Made by a program: the position numbers and the translations under genes | Notes under the pieces: model-generated | The model's input: the letters and a program-made list of their open reading frames with translations, nothing else | What the model was told of the DNA's origin: nothing | Database searches by the model: none | Shown: positions 8,330-16,167 of the stretch, piece by piece | How positions within the stretch are numbered: the stretch's first letter is position 1 | Layout: each line of letters starts with the position of its first letter | From: Candidatus Bipolaricaulota bacterium | GTDB taxonomy: Bacteria > Bipolaricaulota > Bipolaricaulia > M55B111 | Length of the DNA: 43,700 bases | Direction: 5' to 3' | Assembly (NCBI GenBank): GCA_021735245.1 | Contig: JAIPHJ010000013.1 | Coordinates: 1-43,700 of the forward strand

Positions 8330-9088
8330 TCATATATGCACAAGCACTCTGTCAACAAATTCTTTCGCTCTTTCGGATTCGGGGTTTTTGAAGAAAGTCT
8401 CGACATCGTTGTGTTCAACAATGTTACCGTTCTCCATGAACGCTATCTCGTCCGCTACTTCCTTGGCAAAACCCATTTCGTGCGTAACCACGATCATTGT
8501 CAAACCCTCTTTCGCCAGGTCAGCCATTACCTCAAGGACGTCTCTTATCATCTCGGGGTCGAGGGCTGACGTAGGTTCGTCAAACATTATTGTCTGGGGA
8601 TCCATTGCAATGGCCCTGGCTATTCCGACTCGTTGTTGCTGGCCTCCGGAGAGCTCACCTGGTTTTTGGTCCGCTTGTTCGGGGATCCCCACTCTCTCTA
8701 AAAGCTCCATACCTTTTTGCCTGGCCTCTTTTTTGCTCATATTAAATACTTTTTTCGGAGCCAGAGTTACGTTCTCCAGCGCAGTAAGGTGGGGATATAG
8801 TTCGAAGTGTTGGAATACCATACCGATCTTTGAACGAAGCTTGTAGATATTTTTCGTACCCCGAACTTCCCTAACGGAGACGCCGTCGACGATCACGTCG
8901 CCTTCTTCAAATTCCTCCAGTCCGTTTATACAACGAAGCAGCGTACTCTTGCCACAGCCGCTGGGACCACAGATAACGACGACGTCCTTTCTATCAATCT
9001 CCATCGAGATCCCGTCTAAAGCTTGAACGTCTTCATACCACTTGCCAACCTCGTCAATTTTAATCAGGGTCTCTTTTTCGTTAGCCAT
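8330..9088 (-). CDS. Polar amino acid ABC importer, ATP-binding protein
   Basis: A 252-residue ATPase of the GlnQ/GltL type, last gene of a four-gene importer operon. It shows Walker A GPSGCGKST, Q-loop VFQHFELYPHLTALENV, signature LSGGQQQRVGIARA, Walker B TIMFDEPTSALDPEM and H-loop VTHEMGFA. It couples ATP hydrolysis to uptake through the two permeases encoded just upstream. ATG 9088 follows AAGGAGAGTGAGAA, and the permease stop lies 3 bases upstream. Confidence 0.95.
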   Translation of the reverse strand: MANEKETLIKIDEVGKWYEDVQALDGISMEIDRKDVVVICGPSGCGKSTLLRCINGLEEFEEGDVIVDGVSVREVRGTKNIYKLRSKIGMVFQHFELYPHLTALENVTLAPKKVFNMSKKEARQKGMELLERVGIPEQADQKPGELSGGQQQRVGIARAIAMDPQTIMFDEPTSALDPEMIRDVLEVMADLAKEGLTMIVVTHEMGFAKEVADEIAFMENGNIVEHNDVETFFKNPESERAKEFVDRVLVHI

Positions 9089-9091
9089 TTC

Positions 9092-9742
9092 TCACTCTCC
9101 TTCTTCCTCTAACCGATTGGAAATCGTTGAACCAGCCAGGCAAATAACTAGATATACCAATGCCACGAAACCAAATATCTCAAGCGACCTTACCTCTCTG
9201 GCATTTACTACGGTGGAAGCTCTAACAAATTCTCTCAACCCGATCACGTAGGCGAGGGATGTATCCTGGAATATCACAATAGTTTGAGTCATCAAGCTGG
9301 GAATCACCCTTCTCAACCCTATCGGAATAAGTATGTAGCGGGTAACCTGGGTATAAGTCAGGCCAGTAGAATAGGCAGCCTGCATTTCTCCTTTTTTCAC
9401 CGATTGAAAGCCCGCTCTTATTATCTCTCCAAAATAGGTGGCCTCAAATACGATAAAGGCAATAACGGCGGAGGGTAGCCGACCTATATTATGTCCGGTA
9501 ACTATGGGTAAAGCAAAATATATCCAGAAGACCACCATTAACAGGGGGACATTTCGGATGAAATTGATATAAGCGCTGACGGGATAATAGATCCATTTTT
9601 TGGAAGATAGTCTTCCCAAACCTAACAAAATCCCCAGCGGAAGCCCACCGGCGAATGCTATACCAAATAGCTTCAGAGTAGTTAAAAAACCACCCCAAAG
9701 CACGTTAGAATTCCTAGCTATTACTGATAAGTCGAGACCCAC
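9092..9742 (-). CDS. Polar amino acid ABC importer, permease (GltK-like)
   Basis: A 216-residue HisM/GlnP-family permease with about five membrane helices and the EAA loop 'EIIRAGFQSVKKGEMQAAYSTGL' that docks the ATPase. The phrase 'YINFIRNVPLLMVVFWIYFALP' is the usual family core. Start GTG 9742 follows GAGAGGGTAAAC, two bases after the end of the other permease gene, so translation is probably coupled. Both permeases together form the heterodimeric channel of a glutamate/aspartate-like transporter. Confidence 0.93.
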   Translation of the reverse strand: MGLDLSVIARNSNVLWGGFLTTLKLFGIAFAGGLPLGILLGLGRLSSKKWIYYPVSAYINFIRNVPLLMVVFWIYFALPIVTGHNIGRLPSAVIAFIVFEATYFGEIIRAGFQSVKKGEMQAAYSTGLTYTQVTRYILIPIGLRRVIPSLMTQTIVIFQDTSLAYVIGLREFVRASTVVNAREVRSLEIFGFVALVYLVICLAGSTISNRLEEEGE

Positions 9743-9744
9743 GT

Positions 9745-10488
9745 TTACCCTCTCCCAACGAGTCCGGGAATCTTGAGTTTCTCTTCAACCCAGCCCATGA
9801 AACCGATTATACTTAGTCCAATTAACAGGTATCCTATCACCGCAGCCGTAATTGATTCGAAACTGTGGAATGTCCAGGTGCCGATCTTGTAGGACTGGCC
9901 GGAAAGTTCCAGCACGCCGATCGTCATGGCCAGCGCGGAATTTTTGAAGATCGTCAAAAATTCTGTCGTAATTGGGGGAATCATCAGACGAAAGCCGTAT
10001 GGAATTATGATATAACGGTAAAGCTGCCAATTGGATAAGCCGGTAGAAAGGCCGGCCTGGCGCTGCCCTTTCGGCACGGAGTTAAGTCCGGACCTGAAGT
10101 GCTCGGCAACCCGTGAGGCAGTATAAACCCCCAGGCCAAATATGGCCATTATCCAGGGAAGGCTCTCCATACGATTGAACCATTGTCCGATCATGGGAGG
10201 GATAACGTAATACCAGAAGAACAGTTGAACTAACAGGGGAATGTTGCGAAAAAACTCCACGTAAGCTTTGCCTATCGCCCGAGCAGTTTTTGCCGGAAGA
10301 GTCCTTATAGTTCCAACTATGATTCCCAGAAAAAGTGCAATGCCCCAGCTTATCGATCCTAATATCAGAGTCTTGATAAAGCCGTTCAGTAACCAGCGCC
10401 AATACGGCTCTCTTATAATTACGCCCCAGTCAAATTGATAACCCATTTTATCAAAATGAAGAGCAGGGAGTTGACCCCTGCTCTTCAT
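9745..10488 (-). CDS. Polar amino acid ABC importer, permease (GltJ-like)
   Basis: A 247-residue permease with 'VEFFRNIPLLVQLFFWYYV' and the EAA loop 'VAEHFRSGLNSVPKGQRQAGLSTGL'. The best ribosome binding site (GAGGAGGT) is just upstream of ATG 10488, but that ATG lies inside a perfect 15-bp hairpin (10454-10490) whose arms encode the first residues. An alternative ATG at 10446, immediately after the hairpin, has no visible binding site but starts the conserved part (MGYQFDWGVIIREPYWRW). The gene follows the binding-protein gene by about 20 bases. Confidence 0.93.
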   Translation of the reverse strand: MKSRGQLPALHFDKMGYQFDWGVIIREPYWRWLLNGFIKTLILGSISWGIALFLGIIVGTIRTLPAKTARAIGKAYVEFFRNIPLLVQLFFWYYVIPPMIGQWFNRMESLPWIMAIFGLGVYTASRVAEHFRSGLNSVPKGQRQAGLSTGLSNWQLYRYIIIPYGFRLMIPPITTEFLTIFKNSALAMTIGVLELSGQSYKIGTWTFHSFESITAAVIGYLLIGLSIIGFMGWVEEKLKIPGLVGRG

Positions 10489-10490
10489 TT
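10454..10490 (-). promoter_or_regulatory. Hairpin burying the permease start codon
   Basis: AATGAAGAGCAGGG and CCCTGCTCTTCATT are perfect complements separated by a 7-base loop; one more A-T pair makes 15 bp. On the transcript (minus strand) the 5' arm contains the ATG at 10488, with the Shine-Dalgarno GAGGAGGT just outside. Known parallel: stem-loops after binding-protein genes in ABC operons stabilise the upstream mRNA and reduce permease expression. Here the hairpin should also directly hinder permease initiation. Confidence 0.75.
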
Positions 10491-10509
10491 ACCTCCTCTT
10501 ATTTTAAAG

Positions 10510-11487
10510 TTAATCCTTCGTGGGCCACACTTCCTCTATATCCGTGAATTGCATGTTCTTTAACAGGTGGTTAAATCCTTCGGTTCTTGGTATAGGCGTA
10601 GCGGTATTCGGTCCCATCCACTTGTCGTATACGGCGTCAAAGATCGTGAAGTTAGGTTCCTCGCACTCTTCCAGAATACCGAGCTCGGACAGTGTATCCA
10701 ATTCTGCCGAACAATCCGTCTTAAGGGTCCAGATCAGGAAGTTATTGACGAAGTCCCTCCAGTCGGAGTCATTTTCCCTCATCATCCAGCCGTAAGGTTC
10801 CGCGTGAATCGACTCGGTAACTATCTTGTAGTCTTCAGGGTTCTTGGCTTCCGCCCGAATTCCTGTCAATAAACTGGTATCGGTAAAGTAGGCATCTATT
10901 TTCTTTGTCTGCAATGATTGAAATCCTCTGGCGTGAGTCTCGACCACTACAACGTTCCTGGGATCGATTTCTCCCTTATCTACGATCTCCTGCAGGGCTT
11001 TTAGGTTTGTGGTTGCCCTCATCGAGCCGACTATCTTTCCGTCCAGGTCATCCAGTGAATCGATACCTTCACCCGCTCTGACCATAAAAACAGTTTCAGA
11101 GAGGAAGTAAGGTAAGCTAAAGTCCAACACGTCGTCTCTTGGCGCTGTATGAGTGGAGGATCCCATCTCTATATCTATAGTACCCTGGGCCACAATGGGG
11201 ACACGGCTTGCTCCGGCAAAGGGAACCTGCTTAATCTTCACCTCTCTGCCGACTCTTTCTTCCAGCTTCGCCCCAAGCAAGAAAGCCAGGTCCTGGGAAA
11301 AGCCCACCATGTCTCCGTCTTCATTGACGTAAGCGAATGGTCTCGCCGCCTCCCTGCATCCTACGGTCAGGACGCCGGTTTCCTTTACTTTTTCAATAAC
11401 ACCATCTTGCCCGATTGCCGTTGTTGCTAGGGATATCGATAATATTCCTACCAAAAACAGTACCAGTAAAGGTTTATAGTTTTTCAT
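10510..11487 (-). CDS. Glutamate/aspartate-type periplasmic binding protein
   Basis: A 325-residue family 3 solute-binding protein with a signal peptide (residues 1-27, ending near TAIGQ). The mature protein begins 'VIEKVKETGVLTVGCREAARPFAYVNEDGDMVGFSQDLA', as in GltI/AatJ. It has 'TIDIEMGSSTHTAPRDDVLDFSLPYF' and 'THARGFQSLQTKKIDAYFTD', which also fit the GltI subgroup, pointing to glutamate/aspartate as ligand (inferred). First structural gene of the importer operon; ATG 11487 follows AGAGGAGGAAAA. A GntR-type regulator gene lies 99 bases upstream on the same strand. Confidence 0.93.
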   Translation of the reverse strand: MKNYKPLLVLFLVGILSISLATTAIGQDGVIEKVKETGVLTVGCREAARPFAYVNEDGDMVGFSQDLAFLLGAKLEERVGREVKIKQVPFAGASRVPIVAQGTIDIEMGSSTHTAPRDDVLDFSLPYFLSETVFMVRAGEGIDSLDDLDGKIVGSMRATTNLKALQEIVDKGEIDPRNVVVVETHARGFQSLQTKKIDAYFTDTSLLTGIRAEAKNPEDYKIVTESIHAEPYGWMMRENDSDWRDFVNNFLIWTLKTDCSAELDTLSELGILEECEEPNFTIFDAVYDKWMGPNTATPIPRTEGFNHLLKNMQFTDIEEVWPTKD

Positions 11488-11586
11488 TTTTCCTCCTCTT
11501 TTTGCTTTTTTAGCTATATAAACTTTTATTGACCCTAAGAACTTAGTAGCTTTATCACCTCCCGAAAAAAGGTTTATAAAAATAGC

Positions 11587-12318
11587 CTAATTTTTCCTCA
11601 GTTTATTCTCCCCCGAGAGATAGTTAAAGTGGGTTTTTATTGCTTCAGATAAAGCAGCCCTGTCCTTATTTTGCAAAGAACTGAAGAGGTTTCTGTGAAT
11701 TTGCAAAGACTCTCGGAACCTCTGCTGGTTTTCCTCGTAATAGTAGCGTCTTTCCTCCTGCCAGAGCTCCTCTTCCATATACGATAATACGCTCTTCATA
11801 ATATTTTTCAGTGCGTTATTCTTGGTAGCCCGGGCAATGGATAAATGAAACCGCTTATTAAGTGAAATATATTTCTCGGTGGCAGCAGACTCTACAGCCT
11901 GACTCATTTTGCCTACGACTTTTTTTATCTTTTCTAGATCCGAATCATCCATCTTCTCCACAGCCAAAGAAGCAATAGGCCCTTCGATCGTGGCTCTGGC
12001 CTCAAACATCTCTTCCGGGCTCGTATTTTCTTTTAATACGGTTAGAGCCCTTTTTTCCATAGTACTATTACCGTTCGTCTCTCTCGGTTTTTTGCGTAAG
12101 TGGGTTCCTTGCCCGGCCCTGCTGGTGACGACCCCGGTTAATCGTAAAGCTGCCAGGGCCTCTCTAACTGAAGTTCTGCTGACTCCCATCATTTGAGATA
12201 GTTTCTCTTCGGTAGGCAGCCGATCACCGATTTCGTATTTGTCGGAACTCAAATCTTCTAGTAGTTGGTCTAACACGAAGCGTGACCTCTTAGTAGATTC
12301 AAATTTTTCAAAAGACAT
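11587..12318 (-). CDS. FadR/GntR-family transcriptional regulator
   Basis: A 243-residue regulator. The N-terminal winged helix is clear ('YEIGDRLPTEEKLSQMMGVSRTSVREALAALRLTGVVTSRAGQGT', residues 30-75). The C-terminal helical FCD domain ('EARATIEGPIASLAVEKM', '...HLSIARATKN.') usually binds a small acid and a metal. It is encoded directly upstream of, and in the same direction as, the amino-acid importer, so control of that operon is the natural inference. The ATG has no strong binding site. Confidence 0.9.
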   Translation of the reverse strand: MSFEKFESTKRSRFVLDQLLEDLSSDKYEIGDRLPTEEKLSQMMGVSRTSVREALAALRLTGVVTSRAGQGTHLRKKPRETNGNSTMEKRALTVLKENTSPEEMFEARATIEGPIASLAVEKMDDSDLEKIKKVVGKMSQAVESAATEKYISLNKRFHLSIARATKNNALKNIMKSVLSYMEEELWQEERRYYYEENQQRFRESLQIHRNLFSSLQNKDRAALSEAIKTHFNYLSGENKLRKN

Positions 12319-12785
12319 TTTTTGAGCTTATTCCCGGATTTCTGTCAGTGATAGCGAGACTCTTAGTCCCACCTCGCCATTTCTAAAGAAATTTAAAACT
12401 AACCCGGTTTCTCGTTAAAATTTATAAATAAATGAACAAAAGTAGTCTAGTCGAAGGATGCCTGGGCGTGGGAAAAATGAAGTAAACAAAGCTATTTAGT
12501 TTACTATTTCCAAGTTAACAGTGGTTAAATACCGGAACTTTTACCGAGCTGTCAATAAAATGTATTATAAAATATCTAATAATTTCATGCAAAGAATTGA
12601 TCTCCTGAAGCTTTGAAGGAAAATATCACGGAAGTAAAAGTTCGACTACCCCTGTCCGGGGAACACGTCCTGGACCATCGCTTACTTCCGGTGAGGGAAC
12701 GTTCGGGTAAATATTAGGAATGCTCCAGTTGAATTGATTGCAGCGGCCAATAAGGGAAGACCGCGCTGAGCAATCTACACTTTAC
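12319..12785. other. Noncoding gap with one extended inverted repeat
   Basis: No gene seen. An AT-rich stretch (12400-12600) could hold the promoter for the regulator gene. At 12629-12695, CACGGAAGTAA pairs with TTACTTCCGGTG (one bulge) around a GC-rich core CCCCTGTCCGGGG, giving a long stem-loop. The part 12735-12775 (GCAGCGGCC..GACCGCGCTGAGC) can also fold. The 3' end of the gap is a copy of the GC-hairpin repeat, listed separately. Confidence 0.4.
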
Positions 12786-12878
12786 CAGGGCTAGCTGAGA
12801 ATCCCCGGGGTACATCCTGGTGACGAATCAGCCGGCTTTTCTGCAGCCCCGTCCCCTGGAGCGGGGTTGTTGACTTTT
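12786..12878 (+). repeat. GC-hairpin intergenic repeat, copy near 12.8 kb
   Basis: GGGCTAGCTGAGAATCCCCG, GACGAATCAGCCGGC and CCCCGTCCCCTGGAGCGGGG followed by TTGTTGACTT match the first and last modules of the family (compare 24939 and 3469). CTGA..TCAG flank the first hairpin. It sits between the regulator gene and the 3' end of the SHOCT-like gene. Confidence 0.65.
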
Positions 12879-12922
12879 CGTAAAATTTGAGCAGAACATT
12901 TTGAACCGTTAAAAGAGGTTGG

Positions 12923-13303
12923 TTATTTACCCAATCTTATTTCCACGCGGCTATTTCCGTCCTCTATGTCGACGAGCTTTCCGTCAAAGTTGCCTCTTTC
13001 GATCTCTCTTATTACCTTTTCCAGGTCAATACCCTTTTCGGTGAGCTTTGATTGGGCCGTTTCCGGGATTATATTATTTAGGAACTTCGCTAGCCCGATA
13101 GGGAAGGTTATATTTACTTTCTCCTCCCCGTCTTCAATGACAAGAATTTTCAGGAAACTGGCTTCGTCGACCGTTTCTACCTCGGTTTCGAGCATTTTCT
13201 CTTCCTGACTGTCTTCCAGCGAAGATAACAATTTATTGGCCTCTTCTACGTCAATTTTACCCTGGTCCAGCATCTTTAATACTTTCTTACGCTCTTCGTT
13301 CAT
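12923..13303 (-). CDS. SHOCT-like domain protein
   Basis: A 126-residue acidic protein. Residues 5-29 (ERKKVLKMLDQGKIDVEEAN) are the SHOCT-like/YvlB N-terminal helix pair found in envelope-stress proteins of the LiaX/YvlB kind. The remainder is a small beta-rich domain ('FLKILVIEDGEEKVNITFPIGLAKFLNNIIPE') as in bacterial proteins that follow DUF2089 genes. ATG 13303 follows GGAGGTAATCCC. It lies 13 bases downstream of the DUF2089 gene, whose C-terminus carries the same 'VLDALDKGEIDFEEA' motif. Probably part of an envelope-stress regulatory pair (inference). Confidence 0.8.
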   Translation of the reverse strand: MNEERKKVLKMLDQGKIDVEEANKLLSSLEDSQEEKMLETEVETVDEASFLKILVIEDGEEKVNITFPIGLAKFLNNIIPETAQSKLTEKGIDLEKVIREIERGNFDGKLVDIEDGNSRVEIRLGK

Positions 13304-13316
13304 TGGGATTACCTCC

Positions 13317-13694
13317 TTAGAGTTCCTCCAATTTGGTTTTGGCTTCCTCGAAGTCGATTTCTCCTTTGTCCAGTGCGTCCAGCACCTCGTTTCGCTTTTC
13401 TACCGCCTCGTCATCCGGGCTCTCTTCTGGCCTGTAGCCCAAAGCTTCGATTACTTCGTCAAGCTTTTTCCGGACCGTCGGATAAGAGATGCCCATTTCC
13501 TCTTCAACTTCCTTGATGTTTCCTCTTAATCTGATAAATACTTTTACGAACTCAAGTTGCTGCCGGTTCAATCGTGAGAACTTACCCAGGTCGAACTGTC
13601 CGCTTACCTGCGTATGACAGCCGGGACATTCTAGCTCAGTAACTTTCATATCCTTACCGCAGACCGGACATTTGCCAATTAATTTTTTCGGCAT
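13317..13694 (-). CDS. DUF2089 zinc-ribbon/HTH protein
   Basis: A 125-residue protein. The N-terminal zinc ribbon has CPVC..(13)..CPGC (KCPVCGKDMKVTELECPGCH). It is followed by the DUF2089 core 'FSRLNRQQLEFVKVFIRLRGNIKEVEEEMGISYPTVRKKLDEVIEALGY', a helix-turn-helix resembling sigma-factor or transposase HTHs, and a C-terminal SHOCT-like segment (RNEVLDALDKGEIDFEEAK). It is a likely DNA-binding regulator of its own operon. ATG 13694 is preferred; an in-frame GTG at 13703 is too close to the GGGAGC site. A consensus promoter lies just upstream. Confidence 0.9.
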   Translation of the reverse strand: MPKKLIGKCPVCGKDMKVTELECPGCHTQVSGQFDLGKFSRLNRQQLEFVKVFIRLRGNIKEVEEEMGISYPTVRKKLDEVIEALGYRPEESPDDEAVEKRNEVLDALDKGEIDFEEAKTKLEEL

Positions 13695-13724
13695 TTTTAT
13701 CACGCTCCCGTTTGACTTACGAGG

Positions 13725-13753
13725 ATTATACAGTTAAAAATTAAATAAATCAA
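13725..13753 (-). promoter_or_regulatory. Sigma-70-type promoter of the DUF2089 operon
   Basis: On the minus strand, TTGATT (13753-13748) is followed by exactly 17 bases and TATAAT (13730-13725), a near-consensus housekeeping promoter. It lies about 31 bases upstream of the DUF2089 start codon and within AT-rich DNA. Confidence 0.8.
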
Positions 13754-14020
13754 GAGGAAAATTAAATAAATTAATTAATACCTTAAATATATTAACAATA
13801 ACTCAAAGAACTAAAATATTTTGTAACTTGTTTTCACCGTACAATCCTTTCTTCGTCTTCTCAGGGCAGATCTCTTGGGCCTTAAGGGGTGGGGACAAGA
13901 CGTTAGATTTTTGGTAGAGAGTTTACATTTTGGTGAGTGGTCCGGGGTTTTGAGTATCCCCGGTTTTGTGGCTCGCCCCTGGTAAAATTACTGCCCAGGA
14001 CATGGCAAGTTATGTCTTAT
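13754..14020. other. Noncoding gap between operons
   Basis: AT-rich to about 13830, then mixed. At 13942-13963 CCGGGG and CCCCGG form a 6-bp stem with a 10-base loop, followed on the plus strand by TTTT. It could close transcripts entering the gap, but it is on the wrong side for a T-run after the cyclase gene. No gene seen. Confidence 0.4.
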
Positions 14021-16120
14021 TTACTTCCTTTTGTCCTTGTACATCTCCTTGTCCGCTTCTTTGAGAGCTTCCTCTACATCCCTATCCTGGTCGGGATTCC
14101 AGTGGGATACTCCCATGGCTAAAGTAAGTGGGAAGTCCAGCAGAGTGTTCTGGTCGTTCCACTGATCCAGGGCTTGTTGAAGTCTTTCGACCACCTCGTA
14201 AACCTCGTTTTCCGTTTCCGGCATCATTATCAGGAATTCGTCCCCGCCATATCTGACTACTGTATCGGCGTTCCGGACGTTTTCTTTAAGGAGACCAGCC
14301 ACTTCCTGGAGGACTTCGTCCCCTACCTGGTGGGAGTAACGGTCGTTAATCTCCTTGAACCTGTTAACGTCGAGCATGAGAAAGGCCAGAGTGTGGTCGT
14401 AACGTTTCGCTTTTTGGACCTCTTTTTCCAGTGTTTCGTTGAAGTATCGGCGGTTATACAGCTTGGTTAAAGGATCACGGATCGCTTGCTGGCGCAGGTC
14501 TTCTTCCAGCCTTGCCCTGTTCAGTTCTTCTCTCAGGTGGCCGGCGAGGATTTCGACTAGTTCCACGTCCCTTTTGGTGAACTTGCCTGCTTCTTTCGAG
14601 ATGACCTGTATGTTGCCTATTTCACCTATAGGAACGCTGATGAAGGCTCTAAAGTCCTCGTCCGTCGGTCTGGCTTCAAGGTGGTCTCTTAGGTCATCCC
14701 CCCAGATGGTTTCGCCCCGCAGCATGGTTTTGCCCGCTATTCCTTCCCCAACCTTGAATTCGACCATTTCCTCCGTCTTCAAATCCGCCGAGTTGGCCCT
14801 GGGGACGAGGGAGTTCCCCTCCAGGATAGCGATCGCACAGAGTTCGAAGTCGAGTATGTTTTCGGCCACTTTAACGGCAGTTTGAAGTATGTCTTCTTCG
14901 CCTTCCTGTCGTTGCAGCTCGTCTACCGCGTCGTGGAGGTGCCTCAGCTTCTCTCTCTGCTCTTCGAGCTCTTTTTCGGTGCGCTTTTGCTCGGTGACGT
15001 CGTCGTAGACGGCAACTATTTCCCCGGTGGGAATCTGGAAGACATAGTTTTCCCTCCAACCTTTTATCCTTTCATCTTCGTAGATTGAGGCCGGATGATG
15101 CTGGGGCTCCCCCGTTTTCCAGACCTTCTGGAGCACTTTGAATAGACCGAATTCCTTGATCTTCGGGAATACTTCGGAAGCTTTTTTACCGACAACCCCT
15201 TCTCGTTTTAATCCCTCGATTCGTTCGGCCGCACTGTTGAACTCCCTGAAAATGAATTCCTTGCCCTCGTTGACGGCTTCATAGACGGCAATGCCGCTGT
15301 TGATATTTTCGACAAGATCCTCGTATTTCTGTTTTTCTCTAAAAATTAACCGGTGAGGCTCCTTCAACCCAGTTTCAATCAAAGCCTGGTATACCAGGTA
15401 GAACGATGCCAGTTTAAACAGGTGCCCTACGAGATTGGAGAGACCGTAAACGCTGACATAAAAGGTAAAGGCTAATTCTGAAAGCACGGTGAGGCCAATC
15501 GAGCTGGCAAGCAACCAGAAGATATTTCGGTCGAACTTTCTGCGGTTATACACCAGTGCCAGGATAGCACCAACCAATAGTCCGGATATTACGTACTCGC
15601 TGATGACTTTAAACGGAGTCAGGCCGACCCCGGAGACGAAACAGTCCGGGAAAACTCTCCAGTAGAAGACGGTAAAGAATAGAAAAAATGTCGTTAAAAG
15701 ATAACCGAGGATAGTTTTTTCTTGATCCAGCTTGCGAGTAAGGAATATCGGTGCCGCCAGCAGAGACAGACTTTCCATGTATCTCGCAATTATCCAGAGC
15801 TGGGTGGGTAAGTTAGACCCCTGAGTGGGAAACACGCCCATACCTTCGTAGGCAAGGGTATGGATCAGGTCTATTCCCCCGATAAATAAATAGGCTATGC
15901 CCAGGAAAAGTAGATAGTCGTTGTTCAGATAAGAACGGGAGTTCCAGGCAATTACGAAAATCCCAACTGCCACAACTATGCTCCATATTTCGACTAGGGA
16001 ATGAAATAGCAGGTAGTTATGAATAGCAAGGAAATAGGCGCCCAGCGTAAAACCCGCGCCTACAAGAACAACTTTTAGCAGGGTTTTATTAAGTCCTAAA
16101 TTCTCGTTCTCGGAGTTAAT
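14021..16120 (-). CDS. MASE3-PAS-GAF-GGDEF diguanylate cyclase
   Basis: About 699 residues. The N-terminal 250 residues are a multi-helix MASE3 sensor (NYLLFHSLVEIWSIVVAVGI, 'LGIAYLFIGGIDLIHTLAYEGM', 'LWIIARYMESLSLL'). Then come a PAS domain (about 265-385), a GAF domain (about 410-530) and a GGDEF domain with an intact GGDEF active site (about 623) and the inhibitory RxxD site (RNAD) five residues before it, so it should make c-di-GMP and be product-inhibited. The conserved MASE3 start extends beyond the first GTG (15973). Upstream the frame has no ATG, GTG or TTG, but ATT 16120 lies 7 bases after GGAGAGG; I infer an AUU start. The HD-GYP gene just upstream is the likely antagonist. Confidence 0.88.
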   Translation of the reverse strand: MNSENENLGLNKTLLKVVLVGAGFTLGAYFLAIHNYLLFHSLVEIWSIVVAVGIFVIAWNSRSYLNNDYLLFLGIAYLFIGGIDLIHTLAYEGMGVFPTQGSNLPTQLWIIARYMESLSLLAAPIFLTRKLDQEKTILGYLLTTFFLFFTVFYWRVFPDCFVSGVGLTPFKVISEYVISGLLVGAILALVYNRRKFDRNIFWLLASSIGLTVLSELAFTFYVSVYGLSNLVGHLFKLASFYLVYQALIETGLKEPHRLIFREKQKYEDLVENINSGIAVYEAVNEGKEFIFREFNSAAERIEGLKREGVVGKKASEVFPKIKEFGLFKVLQKVWKTGEPQHHPASIYEDERIKGWRENYVFQIPTGEIVAVYDDVTEQKRTEKELEEQREKLRHLHDAVDELQRQEGEEDILQTAVKVAENILDFELCAIAILEGNSLVPRANSADLKTEEMVEFKVGEGIAGKTMLRGETIWGDDLRDHLEARPTDEDFRAFISVPIGEIGNIQVISKEAGKFTKRDVELVEILAGHLREELNRARLEEDLRQQAIRDPLTKLYNRRYFNETLEKEVQKAKRYDHTLAFLMLDVNRFKEINDRYSHQVGDEVLQEVAGLLKENVRNADTVVRYGGDEFLIMMPETENEVYEVVERLQQALDQWNDQNTLLDFPLTLAMGVSHWNPDQDRDVEEALKEADKEMYKDKRK

Positions 16121-16167
16121 AGTAATTCCTCTCCATTTATTCTGGGTCCGGCAGGTGGAGTTTTTAA

